DNA of 64,000 nt from Macrostomum hystrix. Taxonomy: Eukaryota > Platyhelminthes > Macrostomidae. The notes beneath the pieces were generated by a model. The model was not told the DNA's origin, ran no database searches, and saw only the letters and a program-made list of their open reading frames with translations. Both the position numbers and the translations under genes were made by a program. Location: contig CATNEN010000004.1 in assembly GCA_950097015.1 (NCBI GenBank), positions 62,001 to 126,000 on the forward strand, in the 5' to 3' direction. How positions within the stretch are numbered: position 1 is the stretch's first letter; each line of letters begins with the position of its first letter. Positions 22,735-34,204 of this stretch are shown piece after piece.

Positions 22735-23325
22735 CAGATCCCCAAAAGGTTCTTCCTCTCAGATTCCCAAAAGGTTCTTCCTCTCAGATTCCCAAAAGGT
22801 TCTTCCTCTCAGATCCCCAAAAGGTTCTTCCTCTCAGATCCCCAAAAGGTTCTTCCTTTCAGATCCCCAAAAGGTTCTTCCTCTCAGGTCCCCAAAAGGT
22901 TCTTCCTCTCAGATCCCCAAAAGGTTCTTCCTCTCAGATCCCCAAAAGGTTCTTCATCTCAAATCCCCAAAAGGTTCTTCATCTCAAATCCCCAAAAGGT
23001 TCTTCCTCTCAGATCCCCAAAAGGTTCTTCCTCTCAGATCCCCAAAAGGTTCTTCCTCTCAGGTCCCCAAAAGGTTCTTCCTCTCAGGTCCCCAAAAGGT
23101 TCTTCCTCTCAGATCCCCAAAAGGTTCTTCCTCTCAGATCCCCAAAAGGTTCTTCCTCTCAGGTCCCCAAAAGGTTCTTCCTCTCAGATCCCCAAAAGGT
23201 TCTTCCTCTCAGATCCCCAAAAGGTTCTTCCTCTCAGATCCCCAAAAGGTTCTTCCTCTCAGATCCCCAAAAGGTTCTTCCTCTCAGATCCTCCAAAAGG
23301 TTCTTCCTCTCAGATCTTCTCCCCA
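22735..23325. repeat. 25-bp minisatellite
   Basis: About 23 copies of the unit agatccccaaaaggttcttc plus ctctc, with aggtcc and tttc variants, starting about 90 bp after the stop of the death-domain gene, so possibly transcribed as 3' UTR. Confidence 0.95.
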
Positions 23326-23860
23326 AGATTCTCCCATCTGATTCTAGCCCAGGATTATTACAGAATATTCCCTAACAGATTCCTCCCTTAAGTAATCTGA
23401 ACAAACGCAAGACAGCTTAATGTGACATATAAGCCTAGGCTTATGTAATGAATAGAGAATATAATGATGCCGTAAGACGCCACGGTAGATACAACAAGTG
23501 TCAAGAATGGCAACACATACCTACCGTACAAATTGACATGGCATGCATGCTAATGATGACACCTGAATACGAAGTATTTAGTTCGTTTTGTAAATTAGCA
23601 ATTTATTCCTATATTTTATACGTGCTGCACCACACTGAACCAATTAATCTCCGGTCTACTTTTGCATGAAAAAGTTAATTATTACAATTACGATTGTGCG
23701 ATAAAAATAGACGGAGTTCATAGAATGCAGACTTCAAAATTGTAGTCCAGGTTCCAAAACTGATCTCGATTTCCATTTAAAAGTTGGTGTTGTTTGTATG
23801 TACTCGTATTTGTGCTTAGGTAGGTGAATAATTTTTGGGTGAGGGTGTCTTGGGGTCCAC
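23326..23860. other. Non-coding stretch between arrays
   Basis: Nothing recognisable; AT-rich. Confidence 0.5.
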
Positions 23861-24480
23861 CAACACTAGTTTTTGGGGTGGTGGGTCGCCACGACTGGTT
23901 TGTGTGGTGGTGGGTCGCCACGACTGGTTTGTAGGGTGGTGGGTCGCCAAGACTGGTTTGTGGGGTGGTGGGTCGCCAAGAATGGTTTGTGGGGTGGTGG
24001 GTCGCCAAGACTGGTTTGTGGGGTGGTGGGTCGCCAAGACTAGTTTGTGGGGTGGTGGGTCGCCAAGACTAGTTTGTGGGGTGGTGGGTCGCGACGACTG
24101 GTTTGTGGGGTGGTGGGTCGCCAAGACTAGTTTGTGGGGTGGAGGGTCGCGACGACTGGTTTGTGGGATGGTGGGTCGCGACGACTGGTTTGTGGGGTGG
24201 TGGGCTGCCAAGACTGGTTTGTGGGGTGGTGGGTCGCCAAGACTAGTTTGTGGGGTGGTGGGTCGCTACGACTGGTTTGTGGGGTGGTCGGTCGCCAAGA
24301 CTGGTTTGTGGGGTGGTGGGTCGCCAAGACTGGTTTGTGGGGTGGTGGGTCGCTACGACTGGTTTGTGGGGTGGTCGGTCGCCAAGACTGGTTTGTGGGG
24401 TGGTGGGTCGCCAAGACTGGTTTGTGGGGTGGTGGGTCGCTATGGCTGCTTTGTGGGGTGGTGGGTCGCCACCACTATTT
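23861..24480. repeat. 29-bp G-rich minisatellite
   Basis: About 21 copies of a 29-bp unit containing gtttgtggggtggtgggtcg and ccaagactg (variants ccacgac, ctacgac, gacgac). The plus strand carries three G-runs per unit, so G-quadruplex formation is plausible. Confidence 0.95.
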
Positions 24481-25924
24481 TATGAGGCCTCCATTTGTTT
24501 GGGAGTGCGCCGCCACGTAGAATTTTTATGAGAATTTTAATGCTTCACTCGTATTTTGATTTGCTGGTAAGCATAGCTCTTGCAAAAGGACACCTTAAAA
24601 CAAGCCACACCCAACACACTATGCCGGTAAAGTGCACAATTTGTCTTTTGTCAGTTTATTAATTTGTTTTTCCAAATTGGGCTGGGTGAGATCGGCTCAT
24701 ATACAGTTTTTTGCTGACTATTATTCTGTCAATGTAATAATGTTTCCAATAGAAAAATAACTGTACGAATGCGTGTCTAATACGATCTGAATTATTTGTG
24801 CTACACTGTCCCACTCATAATTCTCACTCATCCTCAACACTCGCGGAAAGCAAGATTATCATGTAAGAACATATCTAAAAATTCCAATGAAATGCAGCCG
24901 AACTCAGCAGAAAATCTATGCTCATCTATGCTCATGACTTCATTAGCTTTGTTTCCCAGTGCGTGCTGAGGACTGTCTGAAGAAGTGGCGAACCCATAAC
25001 CCCCTCTGCACCCATGGAATCGCCTTATAGAGAGGGACTCCGAAGGGTGGATCGGAGGAAGGTGTGGTCCGCTGTGCTCAGCTGTGCTCAGCCAAACGGC
25101 TGATTCGACATCTGCCTTCGTGCACCTCTAGCCGTCCCTCCCTAACCTTCGTCGCCCCAACCCGACCTACCCGTGGCTCTCGGCGAGATTAGCCGTTAAG
25201 GGGGGCCTTGCCCACCTCCTCATACCTTTATTTCATATTTCCTCATCTGTTTTCGTCGTTCCATATCTTTTTGCTCGCGGTCCCAAATCAACTGGCTATA
25301 GGACACTGCAAAGGACTCTCAGGTGCTGCTCACTATATTAGCCACTCTGTCTCACCCCCTTCTGTGACCAGCATAGCGTGCCAGTGCCTCTTCCTCTAGA
25401 AGAAGCAGCTACTCTTATCTTTTGTGAGGCTCGGGGTGAAAATCTTCAAGCCTGCTCATTAACTTCTCTGCCCCCCTCAGACAGGCGGTCGGAGGTTCTT
25501 ATTCCCCGTTCCTCTTTCGAATCGGCTGCTTTCTGTCTCCGACTGTTTCTTGGGCTGCTGTGAGCAACTCCGGCTCAGCTAATCACAGCTAATCACTGCC
25601 ATCGACTGCCGTCTAGAACAGGTGGAACTTTGCTCCACCTCCCGCCTCACTGTACTCTTCATCCTTAAATCTGCTTGACAAGCAAACTTTTCTTTTCTTG
25701 CTTTTTTCGTTGTCCAATTTCTGAAAAGCTTTGTTTTACCTTAGATCTTATTTTAGCTCAAGCAGAAATCGGTATCTGATAACTTCTTCTGTCGATAATA
25801 AACTCTTGGCACTTGAAAATTTCAATATTCTAGATACAGGTAAGAATAACCTTTGCGCTTTTGTACCTGTTTTGTAATCGCAATGTCAAAGCAGTCACGA
25901 CTCACGACTCACATTGCATAACGA
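24481..25924. other. Non-coding stretch, possible LTR-like segment
   Basis: 24.96-25.83 kb is GC- and pyrimidine-rich and ends near aataaactcttggcactt. It could be a degenerate LTR, but I see no paired terminus or target duplication. No domain-bearing open frame. Confidence 0.35.
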
Positions 25925-26422
25925 CTTTAGATAGTGGGATAGTGGGATAGTGGGGATAGTGGGATAGTGGGATAGTGTGACAGTGAGATAGTGGGATAGT
26001 GGGATAGTGGGATAGTGGGATAGTGGGATACTGGGATACTGGGATAGTGGGATAGTGGGATAGTGGGATAGTAGGATAGTGGGATAGTGGGACAGTGGGA
26101 TAGTGGGACAGTGGGATAGTGTGACAGTGAGATAGTGGGATAGTGGGATAGTGGGATAGTGGGATAGTGGGATACTGGGATACTGGGATAGTGGGATAGT
26201 GGGATAGTGGGATAGTAGGATAGTGGGATAGTGGGACAGTGGGATAGTGGGACAGTGGGATAGTGTGACAGTGAGATAGTGGGATAGTGGGATAGTGGGA
26301 TAGTGGGATACTGGGATACTGGGATAGTGGGATAGTGGGATAGTGGGATAATGGGAGACTGTGATAGTGGGATAGTGGGATAGTGGGATAGTGGGATAGT
26401 GGGATAGTTGGACAGTGGGGCA
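25925..26422. repeat. 8-bp satellite (GGGATAGT) with 144-bp higher-order period
   Basis: About 60 copies of gggatagt. The marker variant gtgtgacagtgagatagt recurs three times about 144 bp (18 units) apart. Frames PTIPLSHY on the minus strand are artefacts. Confidence 0.95.
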
Positions 26423-26485
26423 GGGTGTCTTAGCACGGCATTTCAGACTGTCTGTGATCACATTAAAATTTTTCAGAAAACTCGC

Positions 26486-28715
26486 ATGGAGGCAGCAGGT
26501 TCGAGTCCTGAAAATGCCGAAGGACCCTCCGCCGCCGCTTCTGGCAGAGGTCGTCAGGCGGAGGTCAGCACCAGGATGAAGGGGGTGCATCGGCAGCTGG
26601 AGGAGCTGGACCGCTTCCGCGAGGAGCGTCGCCGAGCCGAAGAGATCGACGACGACAATGAGAAGTCGCTGACTAACAAGGACGCCCTGCTGATTGAGAC
26701 CAACCCGTTGGAGCGGGCGGAGGTGCTTGCCAACGAGGAAGCTGGGCGACGGGACCGGATGAGGCGAGAGGACAGCAAAAAGGTGCTGCAGCAGTACATC
26801 GGCATGCAGGTAGGATAAATTTAACACCCTTGTGCCACCTGGGAAACTGGAATGGGAATGAGAAACGAAGGGGTTGACGAAACTCCAAATGCAACAAAAT
26901 TATTTCGACATGATGAAATATGGTCTGTCTCGCGCAAAATCCCTCGAGGCCAAAGACTGCATCGCAAATCTGCTTGATTGTGATTTCGAAACGTTAGCCT
27001 TGCTGTGTACAGGTGTTCTCAAATTCTGAAAGGTCCTCCCTGTAATGATTTTTGCTTGATAAAATGCATTCGGATGCATTAAACATTTTGATCGGGATTA
27101 ATTCTCTTTAAAGTTAATTCTACAGCTTGATGTCTCTTTTTTCTGTACAGATAACAAATCAAATGATAATTACGTGTATAACAAACGACAATAGAAAGAC
27201 AGTCAAATGCAGCACAAACAAACAATTATTAAATCTTTAGTACAGCGAGCAAAGCTCCTTATTCACCCCACCAGCTCCTGTGTCTCATCTCTTCCGTGTC
27301 TCATCTCTCCAATGTTGTCTCATCTCTCCAGTGTTGTCTCATCTCTCCGGTGTTGTCTCATCTCTCCAGTGTTGTCTCATCTCTTCAGTGTTGTCTCATC
27401 TCTCCGGTGTTGTCTTATCTCTCCGGTGTTGTCTCATCTCTCCGGTGTTGTCTCATCTCTCCGGTGTTGTCTCATCTCTCCGGTGTTGTCTCATCTCTTC
27501 AGTGTTGTCTCATCTCTCCGGTGTTGTCTCATATCTCCGGTGTTGTCTCATCTCTCCGGTGTTGTCTCATCTCTCCAGTGTTGTCTCATCTCTTCAGTGT
27601 TGTCTCATCTCTCCAGTGTTGTCTCATCTCTTCAGTGTTGTCTCATCTCTCCAGTGTTGTCTCATCACTCCAGTGTTGTCTCGTCTATCCCGCGTCGTCT
27701 CGTTTCTCCCAATCTCTAATCTCTCCTATTTTCCAGTTTTATTCTGCATTCACACCTTCGAGTTCAATGAAAACTGAAAGGTTATGGCGGAAATCAAGCG
27801 GCGAAAGCGGCTGAGCGCAGCGGGCCGGACCAGCAGCCAAATGGACAGCTCCAGCGACGATGAGCACAATGACGACGAGAAAGCTTGCGAGGCGGAGGAC
27901 ACGGATGCTCAGGATGCGTCCCCAGGAACCAAGGAGGAAGCTGCTACGGAGGCTGGCACCGCGACGCCAGTTGATGAGGCTGATACGGAGGCTGGCACTG
28001 CCGCGCCAGTTGATGAGGCTTCTACGGAGGCTGGCACTGCCGCGCCAGTTGATGAGGCTGCTACGGAGGCTGGCACCACCGCGCCAGTTGATGAAGCCGC
28101 TACGGAGGCTGGCACTGCCGCGCCAGTTGATGAAGCCGCTACGGAGGCTGGCACTGCCGCGCCAGTTGATGAAGCCGCTACGGAGGCTGGCACTGCCGCG
28201 CCAGTTGATGAAGCCGCTACGGAGGCTGGCACTGCCGCGCCAGTTGATGAAGCCGCTACGGAGGCTGGCACTGCCGCGCCAGTTGATGAAGCCGCTACGG
28301 AGGCTGGCACTGCCGCGCCAGTTGATGAAGCCGCTATGGAGGCTGGCACTGCCGCGCCAGTTGATGAAGCCGCTACGGAGGCTGGCACTGCCGCGCCAGT
28401 TGATGAGGCTGATACGGAGGCTGGCACTGCCGCGCCAGTTGATGAAGCCGCTACGGAGGCTGGCACTGCCGCGCCAGTTGATGAAGCTGCTACGGAGGCT
28501 GGCACTGCTGCCATTGCAACTAACGCAGATGTGAAGTCAACTTCGATGAATTCCGAAACTAAACTAGCCTCCGCAACGTAAGTTTAATTTTTCTCTCCCC
28601 AGATAGTATCTGTGATTTTTTTCAACACATTTCCCCGTCATGCATCAAATTAATGCTATCATTACTACATTGCAGGTCGCATGACAGTGACATGCACCGC
28701 TTTGATTACGTCTGA
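26486..28715 (+). CDS. Unrecognised acidic protein with 13-residue tandem repeats
   Basis: Three exons: 26486-26809, 27781-28577, 28676-28715, in agreeing phases (0, then 2), giving 386 residues. The start is the first Met after a tttcag acceptor at 26476, so an upstream leader exon or trans-splicing is possible. Residues 28-125 are highly charged and probably helical or coiled-coil (HRQLEELDRFREERRRAEE; DRMRREDSKKVLQQYIG; MAEIKRRKRL). An acidic linker (SSSDDEHNDDEKACEAED) leads to about fourteen copies of the unit TEAGTAAPVDEAA, 39 bp each. The third exon ends with SHDSDMHRFDYV. I do not recognise the family. The exon-2 acceptor (gaaag before GTTATG) is weak but is the only one keeping the frame; the stronger ttttccag at 27736 leads to a stop. 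All three frames of the repeat are open, but the splice phases favour this one. The first intron carries a 19-bp array. Confidence 0.6.
27285..27705. repeat. 19-bp pyrimidine-rich minisatellite in intron
   Basis: About 22 copies of ctcatctctccggtgttgt (cagtg/cggtg variants) within intron 26810-27780. The array runs toward the 3' splice site and may supply its pyrimidine tract. Confidence 0.95.
27948..28508. repeat. 39-bp coding minisatellite
   Basis: About fourteen copies of a 39-bp unit made of gaagccgctacggaggctgg and cactgccgcgccagttgat, inside the exon 27781-28577. Near-identical at the nucleotide level including silent sites, so recently homogenised. The antisense strand is also open (PASVAASSTGAAV). 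Confidence 0.95.
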
Positions 28716-31700
28716 CAGTTTCTGCATAATGCACAAATCGCGAATAACTCGCATGACTCACATGTACTTTTATGTACTTTACAATCAAAACTTGTGAATC
28801 GCCATAGAGTTAACATTGATACGATCTGCAAAAACACAAAAATCGTATTTTATAGGAATCAGTCTAGCTTTTCGGCTACAATGTTATCGGTATGAATATA
28901 TTCGAGCAAGAATAAGACACCGTCGCACACTACTGCATATATATGCGCATCTACGAAAATAAACTGAATATAATTAAGCTTGTCATGCTTTTTATAGCTG
29001 AAATTTACACGCTTGTTTAGGTGAAATAGTTGCATTCGAATCGCTTGAAATTATCGGTCATTTCAATCCAAATTACAATCAATATAGTACCATCGGAATA
29101 GTGATATTAAAGCAAACTCAGTGCTTTTAATAAGCTATCACTTCTTAGACTATTATACTCTTGTCCTGAAATTTTCATTCTTTTCATTTCACTTAAAGCG
29201 ATAGCTACGAGGGGTGTCCCAAAAGTCCGTGCACTTTCTTTATTTCAGCCGGTTCTGAGCAACCAAAAATATTCAGACTGCAGCAGTTATAAAGACAATT
29301 ATCTGCCCGTAAAAATGACCTGCTGTTTGTTCATGTATCTAGTAGCTGTCATTCTCGAGATATTTCACTTTTAGTGCCCCACCCCCCTATCCCTATTCCC
29401 TATTTTTCTTTTTTTAGGTAGCAGGTCAGGTAGCAGGGGAGCTGTGTCCTTTCTGCCAATTCAAGTGACTTGACTGCCATGTCAAAAGCCGGCATATTCA
29501 AAGGCAATAAACGATAGCGAAATTCATAATCTGACACGCAGCTCCCCAAATAAAGACGGAGACAATTATTTTAGGAGTAGTTGGGGATATTATACCTTAA
29601 TCTGTAACAAAATTATAATTAATGATGTCGTATTGTTTATTCATGAAACTTAAATGGCTTGAATGCCAATCAATAAAATACCATGCTTACTATAGAGTTA
29701 TTACAGTACACAAATTAAACCAATCACTATCGATGTGTAGTACAAGGACTACAGTAGTATAACTACATATAATATTATACTGCAGTGGTCCTTGGTGTAT
29801 TGACAGTGTAGAGACTCAGGTAGGGCCTAACTCAGTTGATTGAGAGGAAGGTAAAAGGCTGCTCTCTAGCTATAGGGCGAACATCTTTTTAATTTTAACT
29901 AATCTATGGTTTGGGACTCAATCACGCGATAAGTATTTACTATTTACTAGAACTTGGACGCGCGCAGTGTACATAGTAAAATGTACATAGTTAGGCCTAA
30001 CATACTCTGCTAGCGGCATGACACACAGTTCCACAAAACCAAAGTAAGACGATTGTTGAGTTCGTATCGCAAGCAACGGAATGAAGGAACTTAAGTGCAA
30101 GTTTTAAACAAATACCTACGACAGTGTTGTGATTTACCGGGTCTATGTAGCTATTTTACACATTTTCAAAACTTATACCTTAAAAGAAAAAAATGTGCAT
30201 GTGCAATAGTATTTCTTAAAAAAGAATGGTCATCCGTAATGCAAACTTTATTTTTCTTTTTTTGTAATTAATTTCTCTTAATTTTCAACTCGCCTCTGTA
30301 TGCTATAAAAATGACAATATAACACTTGCAAAGTGCAATGACTAAAAAAGTTTAGCGGGGTCTTAAATAACAGGCCTACTTCGTGTTCAGGAAAATTCCA
30401 TAAATAATGTTTTCATACAGTTCAGTTTTTACAATACCTTGAATACAATACAATGGCTTAGATCTATATTGTCTTTACTCTTTATTAATGACAATATTAT
30501 ACAGAATGCATTTGTTAAGCCCACTTTTATCTTTATTGCATTTTTGTGTAAAAGTGTTCTCATTAGCTTATGTATAAAGACCCAAGCGCCTAGGGTCTAT
30601 GACTGTTATAAAATTTTTTGTTTTTTAAGTGTAGTTGTTTAAGGAAATAAATTTTGTTCCTGAAAGATTAGAAAAGACTGGAAAAGATTGAATCATTAGA
30701 ATGAAAACTACAATATTATAATTAGCTCGATATAAAAAATGGCCTAGCTGTTTGTTTTTTCTACAATTATTTTCATATACATTATTTGTTACCTTTTAGA
30801 TTTTATGTATACAACTAAGATCAGTTATATACATTAGCATCAAGCCTTAAGCAAGTTTTGGCTTGGGTAGCTATATATTTGGCATATATGTGGTTTGATT
30901 TATTAAACCCAAATTTGTGCAGAAAATAAAAACTGGTGTAACAAGGATAATTGGTGATATTTAATAGGTTAGAACTATAGCTGTAGGCCTAAGCAGAACT
31001 ACAGTAGTACTGCTCTATAAGACATGATGCAATTTAGAAAATGCAGGAAATTGAGGTGCTGGAACATTTTTAAACACAAAAACTCTTGAAAATTTGTTTC
31101 AAAAAGTTGTGGCTGTGTGCCATAAATATTTTTAGCTTGTCCTTTGTATGGGCCTATATACTCTCTTTAGCTAGTTTAATTTGCCATGAAAATTTAATTT
31201 ATACTCAAATTCAGTGCCCTCTGCCATCATCCATGGGTATATTTTGGCCATAGACAATGCTAGATCAGTGCAATGATACTTGAATTTCAATCCAAGTATA
31301 TTTTTATGGCTATAGGCCTACTTTCATTTGTCACACAATTTTGATTTCAATGAACTGAGCTATATTTATTCCTTATGTTTGTTCAGACAAATATATGTAT
31401 AGCTTATGAATAAGTCTATCAGCCTTTTCCCTATAGTAAGCTTTGCTTCAACATATTGTACATTATAAATAAATCATTGTTGTGGCCAGACTATACACAA
31501 CCAGCAGGCACCAGTGTAGTTGCACTAAAACCCCTCAACCACTATCTAGTCAAGGTAGGGTTGGCGCAACACCCAGTCAGCTTGATAAGCTGGGGGATTT
31601 GGTAAAGTCATGTACCACATTTTTGCACCTCCTTAGGCCCCTCTATACTGCACTGGTTGTACATATAAATATATATGCAATAATCACAAATATTTGCTGC

Positions 31701-32026
31701 TACTTCAACTCTTCAACAAAAGGCAATGTGTGCCTCAGAATTTCAGTTTTATAATTAAAATTAAATATTATCACCTAGACAAGCACATACTACATACAAG
31801 CACACCTAGACAGCAGCATTTATAATTAAAAATATATATTTATTTATTATAAATAGCAATTTATTTTTTTATATAAAGTATTGAGTCCGAAAATGATATA
31901 TTCCATTAAAATAAAAAACAATGCTTTTTCCAGATAATCAATCAGATCCAATTATAGAATTCTGTCATCAGATCTATCTTGAACAGATCAGGCTGTTATC
32001 AGACAGTCGTCAACACAGAATAGGTC
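28716..32026. other. 3.3-kb AT-rich stretch without a recognised gene
   Basis: Apart from a mariner-like end at 29206 I see no exon, RNA gene or array. It separates two plus-strand genes and probably includes the WAVE promoter and any 5' non-coding exon. Confidence 0.5.
29206..29400 (+). mobile_element. Single mariner-like transposon end
   Basis: A TA dinucleotide is followed by CGAGGGGTGTCCCAAAAGTC, typical of mariner-family terminal inverted repeats. No inverse copy is found in the following 3 kb and there is no transposase frame, so only one end of a decayed element appears to remain. The right border given is nominal. Confidence 0.45.
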
Positions 32027-34093
32027 ATGCCATTTGTAAAGCGCCTAGTTGAGCCAACGGCCATCAGTCGAGTGGAAGCTAATGAAGGCGCCACTGGCAA
32101 TCAACAGCAGCAGCGACCAAAAGTTACAGACGAACTGCAGTACACAAACAATCTGACCCTCAGTCGTTTAATAGAGCAGATGAGCTCGTTCAGTCGTCAC
32201 ACCAGCGACATATTTCGCGAATTATCCTCTGAGATGTCGGCCCTGGCTACCCGCACAGCCGCTGTTAGCCAGCGAGTCAAACGACTGCACGACAAGGCCG
32301 AACTGCTCAATTCGGACTCAGACACTTTTGTCACTGTGTCCGGCGCCGACCGATTTGAATCGGACCAGACTGTCCGATCCGGTCTGGTCCGGCCGGATTC
32401 CATGCCGGCCTCAGTTGCCACCCTGTATAAATCCTGCGAAACTCCGCCTGATCTTTACAAACTCGACCCACTGCGCGACGACGGTAAAAAAAGTATGAAA
32501 ATCTACTCGGATCCTGAGTTCTTCTTCGATCTATGGGCCAAGCAGATGCTCGAGGAGGCGCAGAAATCTCTGCGGCCAGCGGCAAACGCTGCTGGCGGCG
32601 GGCACAAGGGCGGCCCTGGCGGCGGCAAGCACAAGCGAAAGAAGCGCCAGAGACCGCAGCAGGCCAGGCCTGACTATGAGCACCTGAAGAAGGGCGTCGA
32701 GTTTATACCAGCCGGTGCTGGCGAGGCTGCGGCCGGTCACGCCCCAGCTAACGGTGGTGTTGGCGCAACGGCTGCGGCTAATCACCATGCTTCGGGTGGA
32801 GAGCAGCAGCAGCAGCAATCGTCTTCTTATCCGTCGCCTCCGCCGCCACCTCCGATATTGAAACAGCAGCAGCCACAGGTGAGATATTTTAACTTATAAT
32901 TTAATAATCAATGTAATTGATTACACTTGCCACGATTGGGCCAGATGTGTAGCTATTGCGCGGCGCATCTGAAGGTTGCGTACAGCTGTTCAGTCCATGG
33001 ACTGGGGGAACGCCACACCCACTCTCAATTACCCAAGCTAATGCTGGTACCCATTCAAAAGCTGGGTGAACTGAAGCAATGCAGAGTTAAGTTTGTTGCT
33101 AATGGACACAAATTGTTCCAGTGGAGTCGGGAATCGAACCCCCGACCTTATAGTCGTGAGTCCGACGGTCTAGCCACAAGGCTACAACCTCTTGCAAACT
33201 TGTTAACTGAAATTATGTTAATGTTTCTGCGCAGGTGTCGCCGCCGCCGCCACCGCCGCCGCCACCTCCGTCGGATGCTCAAACCCAGAATTATCTTTAT
33301 CAGCAGCAGCAGCAGCAGCAGGCGGCATCGGGTCGCTATCATCAGACCCAGCCGCCACCGCCACCGGCTATTTCTGAGGATGACGATCTGCGCCCGCCAC
33401 CTCCCATGCCCAGCCTGCAGGGCTACGGTTATGCCACTCCAGGCTCGCAGCAGCAGCAGCAGCAGCAGCCTGGGCCGCCAAAGCCACCAGCTCCTGGTCT
33501 CAGCCAGCGTCACCCAATGCGGCAATACGTTGACGATCAAGCGATCTACGCCGACAGGCAGCAGGCGATGCACGGCCTGACACCAGTGGCTCCGGCCGAC
33601 TCCGCCCTGCCCCCGCCGCCTCTGCCTCTGGCTCAGCAGGGTGCCACTAATACCGATCTCGGCGCTAGCATCGACATGCTGCCTCCGCCGCCTCCTGACA
33701 CTGTGTTTGGCGGCCTGCCGGCTGTCACACCGCCGCCTCCTCCACCACCGCCGCCGCCGCCACCGCCGCCTACGCCTCCCGCCCTATCGGCTGTTGCCCG
33801 ACCGCCGCCCGTTGCCGCCCCGCCGCCACCTCCGCCGGCGCCGCCGCCGCCCGCCCCGCCAGCCACCCAGGGTGGCAACCTGTTGGACCAGATTCGCAAG
33901 GGCATCGAATTGAAGAAAGGTGTCAGCCACACCGCAGATCACAAGCGGCTACAATACTATTAGAAGTCGGGCCAAGCCGCACTGCGATGTACAGGCCATC
34001 TTTGACGCCATCAATTCCATCAGGCCGAATATTCAGCCGGAGTCCGACTCGGAGTCTGGCGGCTCCGGCGACTGGGGTTCCGAGGAAGATTAG
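32027..34093 (+). CDS. WASF: WAVE/SCAR actin-nucleation-promoting protein
   Basis: Exons 32027-32878 and 33235-33963 (phase 0), 526 residues to the first stop. The N-terminal WAVE-homology domain is clear: MPFVKRLVEP, LTLSRLIEQMSSFSRHTSDI, SCETPPDLYKLDPLRDDGKK and YSDPEFFFDLWAKQM match WASF1-3. A basic stretch (KHKRKKRQR) and then about 250 residues of proline- and glutamine-rich sequence follow, and then the WH2 motif GGNLLDQIRKGIELKKG. WAVE acts in the WAVE regulatory complex downstream of Rac to activate Arp2/3. The connector-acidic tail that should follow WH2 is present but in the next frame: VQAIFDAINSIRPNIQPESD and GDWGSEED with stop at 34091-34093. Between about 33918 and 33961 one base too many separates the two frames; the first frame ends at 33961-33963. 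Assembly error, polymorphism or frameshifting cannot be told apart here. The intron contains a reversed SINE. Confidence 0.92.
32890..33225 (-). mobile_element. SINE family A copy in WAVE intron
   Basis: Read on the minus strand: a tRNA-like head with intact B-box (plus-strand ggaatcgaacccccgacc), the central ggtacccatt..agctgggtgaac block, the cagtccatggactg block, then ttgcgcggcgcatctgaagg reversed and an AAT-rich tail. The same order as the plus-strand copy at 53779-54095. Confidence 0.85.
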
Positions 34094-34204
34094 GAAGGCC
34101 GCTTCACTGCTGTTTTATGAATCGTGATTGCTGTTACTTATGTTTTTATTTAGCTTCTTTCTACTGCTGATCCACCCCTCGGCCTTCTTCTTGTATTTTT
34201 ACTT

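Noticed and set aside
24960-25830. Solo LTR
   Set aside because: Pyrimidine-rich with an aataaa near the end, but no TG..CA termini, primer-binding site or target duplication could be shown.
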